From assembly GCA_003223555.1 (NCBI GenBank), contig QHVM01000031.1, positions 11,111 to 47,740 on the forward strand: a stretch of DNA of 36,630 nucleotides. Reading direction: 5' to 3'. Positions 26,198 to 32,582 of this stretch are shown here, piece after piece. The notes beneath the pieces are model-generated. The model was not told where the DNA came from. It was given only the letters and a program-made list of their open reading frames with translations, and made no database searches. The first letter of the stretch is position 1; every line of letters begins with the position of its first letter. The translations under genes were made by a program, and so were the position numbers. This stretch comes from Acidobacteriota bacterium (GTDB lineage Bacteria; Acidobacteriota; Vicinamibacteria; Fen-336).

Positions 26198-27362
26198 CGG
26201 CCCACACGGCCGGCACCGCAAGCACCTGCAACGCCACCGACACCGCCACGAGCCAGGCGAGGCTCACGCCGTAGAGGTATCCCAGCACGAGGCTTCCGCC
26301 GAAGGAGGCCAGGCCCCAGATGCCGTCGAAGGTCCCGAACCCGGTGGCCCGGCGGTGGGCGCCGACGAGGGTCGTCAGCATCGCCTTGAAGAGGCTCTGC
26401 TGGACCGTCACGCCCAGGCTCCATAGGGCTATCCCGGCGAGGACCGCGGGCGCGGCGCCGAAGAAGACGAGCGGCGCGCTGGCGAGTGGCAGCAGGATGG
26501 CGACCGACAGCACATGGGGCCCCCACGAGTCGAAGAGGCGGCCGAGACCCAGGCTGGAGGCGGCATTGATGCCGTTGGCCAGGGCGTAAAGGAGGGGAAT
26601 GCTCGCCTCGGCCAGGACGTGGTGCCGGGCGAGGTGGTAGGCCATCAGGGAGAAATCCGCGAAGCCCGCCGCCGTGAGGGCCCCGGCGGTGGCGAAGATC
26701 CAGTAGCGTGTTTCAAAACCGCGCATAGCAACCGCATGGCCTGCCGGTTCCAGCTCGCGCGGGTGAGGGTTCAGCCGGCGAGCCAACAGCAGGAGGGCCA
26801 GGGAGACCAGGGCCGGGGCGAGGAGGATGGCGAAGGCGAGGTGGTATCCGCCGCGCCGCCACAACACGAGCGCCACGAGCAGCGGGCCCAGGGCCGCTCC
26901 CGTCTCGTCGAGCGCCTCGTGCAATCCGAACGTCCAGCCCGCCCCGATCCGGTGGGCCGCGTGCGACAGCATGGCGTCGCGGGGCGGGTTGCGGATGCCC
27001 TTGCCGGTCCGTTCGAGCAGCATCAGCGTGGCGGCGACGAGCCAGTGGCCGGCGAGGGCGAGGGCGGGGACGGCCAGGAGGTTGACGAGGTAGCCGAAGA
27101 TCGCGATGGGCCAGTAGGCGTGCCGGCGGTCGACCCATCGCCCCGACAGGAAGCGGAGCCCGTACCCCGCCAGCTCGCCCAGGCCGGCGACGGTGCTGAC
27201 GATCAGGGCGCTCGCCCCCAGCGATCCGAGGAACTGGCCGCCGACGCTGCGCGCCCCTTCGTACGTCACGTCGGCGAACAGGCTCATCACGCCGACGACG
27301 ACCACGAACCAGAAGGCCCGCGGGCGCCCGCGTCGCGCGGCCGCGGTGCGGTCCCTCGTCAC
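26172..27362 (-). CDS. Major facilitator superfamily transporter
   Basis: A 396-residue transporter with about 12 hydrophobic helices and MFS loop motifs: GRWVDRRHAYWPIAI between helices 2 and 3, and ERTGKGIRNPPRDAMLSHAA, which resembles loop sequences of other MFS exporters. A central cytoplasmic stretch (ARRLNPHPRELEP) separates the halves. The GTG at 27362 overlaps the DoxX stop as GTGA. It is the last gene of the SRPBCC-sigma-DoxX operon. The substrate cannot be judged. Confidence 0.87.
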   Translation of the reverse strand: MTRDRTAAARRGRPRAFWFVVVVGVMSLFADVTYEGARSVGGQFLGSLGASALIVSTVAGLGELAGYGLRFLSGRWVDRRHAYWPIAIFGYLVNLLAVPALALAGHWLVAATLMLLERTGKGIRNPPRDAMLSHAAHRIGAGWTFGLHEALDETGAALGPLLVALVLWRRGGYHLAFAILLAPALVSLALLLLARRLNPHPRELEPAGHAVAMRGFETRYWIFATAGALTAAGFADFSLMAYHLARHHVLAEASIPLLYALANGINAASSLGLGRLFDSWGPHVLSVAILLPLASAPLVFFGAAPAVLAGIALWSLGVTVQQSLFKAMLTTLVGAHRRATGFGTFDGIWGLASFGGSLVLGYLYGVSLAWLVAVSVALQVLAVPAVWAVTRRGRTP

Positions 27363-27823
27363 GACGAGCGACGGTCCCTTCTTGCCTGGAGGATGACGGC
27401 CAGGCAACCGAGGAGCATGCACCAGTCCGTGCGGGCCTCGTGCAGGAAGCTCCAGATGCCGTAGCTCGGGAGCTTGGGCAGCGAGAACGGACCGAGCGGC
27501 CGGCCCAGCAGGATCGGCACCTTGGTGGAGAGGATCGCCACCGAGATGTCGATCAGGAGCGCGATGGCCGAGTAGAGGGCCAGGACGTTCACGATCACGA
27601 GCAGACCCGCTCCGATCTCCACCGCGCCGACGAAGGGGGCCATGCCGGCGGCCCAGGGGATGCCGATCTTGAGGAAGCGCCCCACCCCCAGCTCGGCCGG
27701 GAAGAGGAACTTCTGGATGCCCTCCGACAGGAAGACGGAGCCCACCATGAAGCGCACCAGATCCATGGGCTCGATGCGCGCCAACCGCGTCGACCAGGGC
27801 TGGCTTCTCGGGGCGGTGCTCAT
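27359..27823 (-). CDS. DoxX-like membrane protein
   Basis: A 154-residue protein with four membrane helices of the DoxX family: MDLVRFMVGSVFLSEGIQKF opens the domain, FVGAVEIGAGLLVIVNVLAL is the family's conserved G-x-x-E-x-x-x-G helix, and YSAIALLIDISVAILSTKV follows. DoxX proteins are linked to respiratory or redox stress functions, but the role of most is unknown. Its ATG at 27823 overlaps the sigma-factor stop as ATGA, and its stop overlaps the MFS GTG. Confidence 0.87.
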   Translation of the reverse strand: MSTAPRSQPWSTRLARIEPMDLVRFMVGSVFLSEGIQKFLFPAELGVGRFLKIGIPWAAGMAPFVGAVEIGAGLLVIVNVLALYSAIALLIDISVAILSTKVPILLGRPLGPFSLPKLPSYGIWSFLHEARTDWCMLLGCLAVILQARRDRRSS

Positions 27824-28653
27824 TGGCGGACCGGCCCGGCCTGAACGAGCCTCCGCATCCCGGCTGCGAAATCGGCCGGCGCCGCGAACTGCGGAAGGGT
27901 CCGGAAGAGCGCTGCCGCTCGGCGGGTCTCTTCCAGCCGCCGGATCTCGGCCAGCACCGCCGGGAAGCGGTGCGCGGCCTCGGCGTCCGCGGCGAACAGC
28001 AGGCGCCGCGGGTCCACGCGCCCGGTCCGCAGCGCGTGGGCGACACGGCGACGGCATCGGCACGGACGCTCGGGGCTGACCAGGCCGCACTTGGCGCGCG
28101 TGAAGGCCACGATGGCCTCGCGAGCCCGGGAAAGCCGCTTCCGGAAGGCAGCCGGCCGGATGGCGAGGACCCGGGCCGCCTCGTCTCCTTCCATCTCGAG
28201 GATCTCCCCGAGGATGTAGGCCAGTCTGTGCGGCCGATCGAGGCACGTCAACATGCCGAGGGTACAGCCGATCTTCACCTCCTCGAGCAGGAGGGCCGTG
28301 TCGGGCGTGCCCGCCGGGGCCGGCGCTTCGCCGAGGCCCTCGTCGAGCTCCTCGCCGAAGCGCGCGAAGGTGTAGGCCTGCTGCTCGAGGCGGCTCTTCC
28401 GAGCATTCAGCAGGTAGTTCGCGGCCACCCGGTGGACCCAGGTCATGAAGGAGCTTGCTCCCCGGAACGTACCGAGGCGCGTGACGATCCGGATCAGGAT
28501 GTCCTGGGTCGCGTCGCGGGCGTCCTCCGGGTGCCACAGCATCCGCAAAGCCAGGCCGTAGATCCGGCCCTGGATGTCGGAGACGAGGCCCTCCAGGGCG
28601 TCACGGTCACCCTCACGCGCGCGACGGACGAGATCCTCAAGAGACTCCTCCAT
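27820..28653 (-). CDS. ECF-type RNA polymerase sigma factor with Cys-rich C-terminal extension
   Basis: A 277-residue sigma factor. Region 2 is visible in IYGLALRMLWHPEDARDATQ, then SSFMTWVHRVAANYLLNARK. Region 4 is weaker, around EMEGDEAARVLAIRPAAFRK and RLSRAREAIVAF. It then carries an extension of about 90 residues that begins with a cysteine motif, CGLVSPERPCRCRRRV, possibly a metal or redox switch. No anti-sigma gene is adjacent. Instead the upstream neighbour is an SRPBCC protein whose stop overlaps this start by 17 bases, and the downstream neighbour is DoxX (4-base overlap). The extension may replace an anti-sigma factor in control; that is inference. Confidence 0.87.
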   Translation of the reverse strand: MEESLEDLVRRAREGDRDALEGLVSDIQGRIYGLALRMLWHPEDARDATQDILIRIVTRLGTFRGASSFMTWVHRVAANYLLNARKSRLEQQAYTFARFGEELDEGLGEAPAPAGTPDTALLLEEVKIGCTLGMLTCLDRPHRLAYILGEILEMEGDEAARVLAIRPAAFRKRLSRAREAIVAFTRAKCGLVSPERPCRCRRRVAHALRTGRVDPRRLLFAADAEAAHRFPAVLAEIRRLEETRRAAALFRTLPQFAAPADFAAGMRRLVQAGPVRQ

Positions 28654-29086
28654 GACTCACCTCGGCCTTCGCCGGCTCGATTCCGCGGCCGCCCAATCTC
28701 TCCTGGAGCGTCGCCAGCTCCTCCCCGAGGATCTTCGCCTGCTCGGCGAACGCCCCCTCGAGCCGCTCGAGAGGCACCGGCGGCGCCAGCAGGACGAAGC
28801 TGTAGATGCTGCGGTCGGCGCCGATGCCGACCAGGCGCGAGAAGGCCCGGCCGACGCTGCCATCCGGAAAGGTGATGACCCAGTCGACCGTTCCCTGCTC
28901 CCGCGATCGTCTCACCTCCAATCCGACCTCGACCGAGCCGTTGGGGGTCGCGAGGGTTGCCCTTCCCTCCGAGGCCGAGCGGAAGGCATGGGTCCACTCG
29001 GGCAGCGCAACCGGATCGGCGATGTATCGGAAGGCCACGTCGAGGGGCGCCCCGATCTCGATCGTCTGGACGTCGAAGTCTCGCAT
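28637..29086 (-). CDS. SRPBCC (START/Bet v1-like) family protein
   Basis: A 149-residue protein with the SRPBCC fold pattern: QTIEIGAPLDVAFRYIADPV at the start, PEWTHAF, a middle beta-sheet (VDWVITFPDGSVGRAFSRLV) and a long C-terminal helix (LEGAFAEQAKILGEELATLQ). The fold binds hydrophobic ligands in a deep cavity; the ligand here is unknown. It is the first gene of the sigma-DoxX-MFS operon, and its end overlaps the sigma gene by 17 bases. It could act as the sensory partner of the sigma factor. The 90 bases upstream (29087-29176) hold no gene. Confidence 0.84.
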   Translation of the reverse strand: MRDFDVQTIEIGAPLDVAFRYIADPVALPEWTHAFRSASEGRATLATPNGSVEVGLEVRRSREQGTVDWVITFPDGSVGRAFSRLVGIGADRSIYSFVLLAPPVPLERLEGAFAEQAKILGEELATLQERLGGRGIEPAKAEVSHGGVS

Positions 29087-29176
29087 CTTTCTCCCTCCCG
29101 CCGCCAGGCTGACATCCCCGGCGCTGTTCGAAGGATTGGACCTCGACGACGGCGCTCGTGTGACCAGGAAATCGCC

Positions 29177-30250
29177 CTAAGTCTTGCCTGGCTTGTGCTG
29201 GATGGCCTCGGGTGACCTCTCGCGATCCAGCGGGAGGACCGGGATCGTCCATTGCAAAGGGAGCGCGGCCGGCGCGAAGCACACCTTGTCGCTGCAGACC
29301 TGATACTCGAGCGTGCCGGCGATGGTGAGCGCGGGATTCGGCGTCTTGAGCAGCTCCGCGAAGTCGCGCCCGCTGGCGAGGGTGACGTCCTGGGTGAGGC
29401 GGAAGCGGCCCTCGAAGACGGGCACGGTCTCGTCGAGGGGCGCGAAGTGGTAGGGATGCGCCTCCGGGAACGCCGATTCGTGGATCGTCACCAGGGCCTG
29501 CGGTTCCAGCCGCAGGCGCAACGCGCGGTAGCCGTGCGGGCCGGAGGCGTAGGCGTGCATCCCCGACTTCATCTCGAAGTCGAGGACGAGCGTCACGCGC
29601 TGGCCGGGGGCGGCGGCGTCGTTGCTCGCCCAGGTGCGGAGCGTGAACGTCGGCGTGCTCGTCTCGCTGGCCGGGGCCTCCGGCGTCTCGCCGGCCAGCG
29701 CCAGCAGGCTCGCCGCGGTCCGCCGCTCGACATAGGTCTTCTCGAAGAACCTCGAGCGGACGACCCCCTTGGCGTCGGTCACGAAGGTGCCGGGGTACGG
29801 AACGCCATGAGCCAGGTGACCCGGCGGGTAGTCGGCTTCGTTCAGGATGCCGAACGCGCGAATGACCTTCGACGCGGGGTCCGACAGCAGCGGGAAGGTG
29901 ATCTTCCTCCGCGCCGAGAACTCCTTGAGGATCGCGACGCTGTCGTAGCTCAGGGCCGCCAGGCCCAGGCCGCGCCGGCGCAGTCCTTCAAGCTGCTTTT
30001 CCAGCTCGACGAGCTGGGCCTTGCAGTACGGTCACCAGTCCGCCGACCGGAAGAAGACCAGCACCAGGCCGTTCGGGCCCTCCAGCGACGCGAAGTCGCG
30101 CCGGCGGCCCTCCTGGTCCTGGGCCTCGAACGCCGGGATCGTCTGCCCGACGGCCGGACCCAGCGTCGCCGGATCCAAGGGCTGAGGGCTGGCGGCCGGG
30201 ACCGGCTGCATCACGGCGAGGGCGAGGGTCGCGAGGATCGGAAGGACCAT
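29177..30250 (-). CDS. Selenocysteine-containing peroxiredoxin-like / DsbD-N-like fusion protein
   Basis: A secreted or periplasmic redox protein of 357 residues if the TGA at 30032-30034 is read as selenocysteine. Residues 1-20 form a signal peptide. The AhpC/TSA-Redoxin domain starts at VGQTIPAFEAQDQEGRRRDF and reaches VLVFFRSADW-U73-PYC76-KAQL, where most relatives have C-P-Y-C. It continues through LAALSYDSVAI, FPLLSDPASKVIRAFGI and GVPYPGTFVTDAKGVV. A second domain (about 185-340) resembles the DsbD N-terminal immunoglobulin-like domain, with a cysteine pair C319-x4-C324 (YQVCSDKVCF). Frames before and after the TGA are the same, so no indel is needed. A hairpin fitting bacterial SECIS rules follows the TGA at once. 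Conceptual stop is at 29177. No selA, selB, selD or tRNA-Sec gene is in the window, so decoding must rely on genes elsewhere. A nonsense mutation or base error is the alternative. Confidence 0.85.
30001..30017 (-). promoter_or_regulatory. Candidate bacterial SECIS hairpin
   Basis: On the coding (minus) strand the bases form CCAGCUC-GUC-GAGCUGG, a perfect 7-bp stem with a 3-base loop. The loop starts 21 bases after the UGA and its first base is G followed by U. Published bacterial SECIS rules ask for a loop about 16-37 bases after UGA, 3-14 bases long, with G at one of its first two positions; all are met. The bases also code for residues of the protein (AQLVELE). Confidence 0.7.
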
Positions 30251-30320
30251 CGATCGGCGCTCAGTCTATACTCTTCTCGGAGGCTTGCGCAGTGTTCCTG
30301 CGCGCGGCGACAAGGAGAAC

Positions 30321-30626
30321 GTGAGACCGGAGGGGTTTAGGTCGCGGCTCAAGACGATTGCGCTCGGGATCCTCCTGCCGTTGTGCTTGCGCGCAGACGC
30401 GGGCATCGCAGCGGCCAGGGAGCGACCGAGGCCTCCCTGCTGCTTCGCGCACCCGCAACACGCCGGCGCGTGCGTCGTCCAACCCGCCCGGGGCGAGACG
30501 TGCGCCAGCATCCTCGGCTATCTCAACAAGCCTGGCCGCACCGGCAAGACCTACTGCGAGAGCACCACGGTCCGGGGCGGTTGGACCCGCGTCGACTGCA
30601 AGCCGCTGCGCGACTCAAGGCAGTAG
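30321..30626 (+). CDS. Small secreted cysteine-rich protein
   Basis: A 101-residue protein that I do not recognise. It starts at a GTG with AAGGAG 3-4 bases upstream; an ATG 12 codons earlier (30285) is an alternative. A signal peptide is plausible (RLKTIALGILLPLCL, then ADAGIAAA). The mature part has six cysteines, including an adjacent pair (PPCCFAHPQHAGACVV, GETCASILGY, KTYCESTTV, TRVDCKPL), suggesting three disulfides. It lies 70 bases from the divergent selenoprotein gene, so a shared redox or oxidative-folding context is possible. The intergenic bases carry an A/T-rich TCTATACTC segment that could serve as a -10 for either strand. Confidence 0.6.
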   Translation: MRPEGFRSRLKTIALGILLPLCLRADAGIAAARERPRPPCCFAHPQHAGACVVQPARGETCASILGYLNKPGRTGKTYCESTTVRGGWTRVDCKPLRDSRQ

Positions 30627-30649
30627 CGACCCCGGGCTTCTCATCGATC

Positions 30650-30679
30650 TTGACACGCGCGCCGGGAAGGGCGTAGCGT
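30650..30679 (+). promoter_or_regulatory. Candidate sigma70 promoter for the amidase gene
   Basis: A perfect -35 hexamer TTGACA (30650-30655) is followed after 18 bases by TAGCGT (30674-30679), a poor -10 that matches the consensus at three positions. It lies about 95 bases before the amidase start, which has its own GGAGG. The rest of 30627-30773 holds no gene. Confidence 0.35.
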
Positions 30680-30773
30680 TTCCTTCACCCCTGCTGGCGC
30701 TTCCGTAACCGTCACTGCAGACGAAAACCGCCGTCGATCGGGGCCGCGGACGGCCCCCCCGGAGGAACTTCTC

Positions 30774-32498
30774 ATGCGAATGAGCCCTGTTGCCACGCTT
30801 GCGGCGACGCTGGCGTTCCCGTTGCTCGCGCACCCGCAGGATGCGCCGACCCAGTTCAACGAAGCGACCGTCGCCGATCTGCAGGCCGACATGGCGGCGG
30901 GCCGGCTGACGTCGGTCCAGCTGACCCAGTACTACATCGACCGCATCATGGCGCTCGACCAGGGCGGACCGAACGTCAACAGCGTGATCGAGCTCAATCC
31001 CGACGCGCTGGCGATGGCGCAAGGCGCCGACAATCTGCGCGCCAGAGGCAGGGTGCTGGGGCCGTTGCACGGGATCCCGGTCCTGCTCAAGGACAACATC
31101 GATACCGGCGACAGGATGCAGACCTCGGCGGGATCGTTCGCGCTGGTCGGCAAGCCCGCCATCCATGACTCGACGGTCGCGGCGAAGCTCCGGGCGGGCG
31201 GAGCAGTGATCCTCGGCAAGACCAACCTCTCCGAGTGGGCCAACTTCCGCTCCTTCTTCTCGACCAGCGGCTGGTCGGGGCGCGGCGGGCTCACCCACAA
31301 CCCGTACTCGCTCGATCGCAACGCCTGCGGCTCCAGCTCCGGGTCCGCGGCGGCCGCCTCGGCCAACTTCGCGGCGGTCAGCATCGGTTCGGAAACCGAC
31401 GGCAGCATCGTCTGCCCCGCCAACGTCAACAGCGTGGTGGGCATCAAGCCGACGGTCGGCCTCACCAGCCGCGGAGGCGTGGTCCCCATCTCACACACCC
31501 AGGACACCATCGGGCCGCACGGGCGCACCGTGGCGGACGCGGCCGCCGCGCTCAACGTCATCGTGAGCCGGACGCCCGATCCGCGCGATCCCGCGACGTC
31601 GGGCGTGCCCCTCGGATGGCAGGGCACCGGCCGCACCCGGCCCGCCCTTCCGGCCGACTACGCGGCGTTCGTCGACCCGAATGGACTGCGCGGCGCGCGC
31701 GTCGGCGTGACGCGGCAGGGTATCGACAACGCGCCACCCCAGGTCGTGGCCGCCTTCGACAGCGCGATCGCCGCCATCGCGGCGGCGGGCGCGACGGTGG
31801 TGGACCTCGACGGCGCAGGATTCACCTTCGCCCCCGCCGACGGAGAGTTCCTGGTGCTGCTCTACGACTTCAAGCTCGACGTGCAGAAGTACTTCGCCAC
31901 CCGGGTCGGCGTGCCGATGGCGAACAAGACCCTGGCCGACGCCATCGCCTTCAACAACGCGAAAGCGGCCACCGAGATGCCGTACTTCTTCCAGGAGATC
32001 TTCCAGTTCGCGGAGGCGATGGACACCAGCGGCTCGGACCCGGGCAACAACCCGCAGCCGATCTTCGGCGGGCTGACCTACAACCAGGCGCTGGCCATCG
32101 ACCGCAACGCCGGCGTGAACGGCATCGACGCCGCGCTCAGCCAGTTCGACCTCGACGCGGTCGTCGCGCCGACCGACAGTCCCGGCTGGACGACCGACCT
32201 GATCCTCTCCGACCACTTCATCTTCGCGAGCTCGGGGCTGGCTGGCGGGCCGGGGTACCCGATCGTGCAGGTGCCGGCGGCGAGCGTGCTCGGGATGCCG
32301 ATGGGCATCAGCTTCCTCGGGACGGCCTTCAGCGAGCCGACGCTGATCAAGCTCGCCTCCGGCTTCGAGGCGGCGACGACGGCGCGGTTCCCGCCGACGT
32401 TCACCGGGAACGTGACGACGGCGAACACCAGCGGCACGACCCTCACCCCCCCGCCGCCGCCCAAGAAGGACACCGGCAAGCGGCCGCACCGCATGTGA
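30774..32498 (+). CDS. Exported amidase-signature family hydrolase
   Basis: A 574-residue amidase with an N-terminal signal peptide (MRMSPVATLAATLAFPLLAH). The Ser-cisSer-Lys site is visible: lysine K106 in GIPVLLKDNID, the serine-rich loop CGSSSGSAAAASA (185-197) with the cis-Ser, and the nucleophile S211 in GSETDGSIVCPA, where most relatives have TGGS. The C-terminus ends in a Pro/Lys-rich tail (TLTPPPPPKKDTGKRPHRM). Members hydrolyse carboxylic amides; the substrate cannot be told. Relatives with signal peptides are common in soil bacteria. The start has GGAGG 8 bases upstream. Confidence 0.92.
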   Translation: MRMSPVATLAATLAFPLLAHPQDAPTQFNEATVADLQADMAAGRLTSVQLTQYYIDRIMALDQGGPNVNSVIELNPDALAMAQGADNLRARGRVLGPLHGIPVLLKDNIDTGDRMQTSAGSFALVGKPAIHDSTVAAKLRAGGAVILGKTNLSEWANFRSFFSTSGWSGRGGLTHNPYSLDRNACGSSSGSAAAASANFAAVSIGSETDGSIVCPANVNSVVGIKPTVGLTSRGGVVPISHTQDTIGPHGRTVADAAAALNVIVSRTPDPRDPATSGVPLGWQGTGRTRPALPADYAAFVDPNGLRGARVGVTRQGIDNAPPQVVAAFDSAIAAIAAAGATVVDLDGAGFTFAPADGEFLVLLYDFKLDVQKYFATRVGVPMANKTLADAIAFNNAKAATEMPYFFQEIFQFAEAMDTSGSDPGNNPQPIFGGLTYNQALAIDRNAGVNGIDAALSQFDLDAVVAPTDSPGWTTDLILSDHFIFASSGLAGGPGYPIVQVPAASVLGMPMGISFLGTAFSEPTLIKLASGFEAATTARFPPTFTGNVTTANTSGTTLTPPPPPKKDTGKRPHRM

Positions 32499-32504
32499 TC
32501 GGAG

Positions 32505-32566
32505 GCGCCCCGCGCGGTCCTCGGCCGGCGAAGCCGCCGCACCCCCTGAGAGGGCCGCGCGGGCGC
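32505..32566. terminator. Candidate bidirectional terminator between convergent genes
   Basis: GCGCCCCGCGCGGTCCTC (32505-32522) and GAGAGGGCCGCGCGGGCGC (32548-32566) form a long, G+C-rich, imperfect dyad with a 25-base loop. It fills the gap between the convergent amidase and permease genes. There is no T-run on either side, so it may act as a barrier or processing hairpin, not as a classical intrinsic terminator. Confidence 0.35.
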
Positions 32567-32582
32567 GCACGTAGAGACCGCC

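Noticed and set aside
23858-26221. Minus-strand open frame of 787 codons
   Set aside because: It is a shadow of acetyl-CoA synthetase and has no recognisable motif.
30032-30034. TGA read as a nonsense mutation making the peroxiredoxin gene a pseudogene
   Set aside because: There is no frame change, both halves keep family motifs, the stop sits exactly at the catalytic Cys position, and a SECIS-like hairpin follows. A base error cannot be fully excluded.
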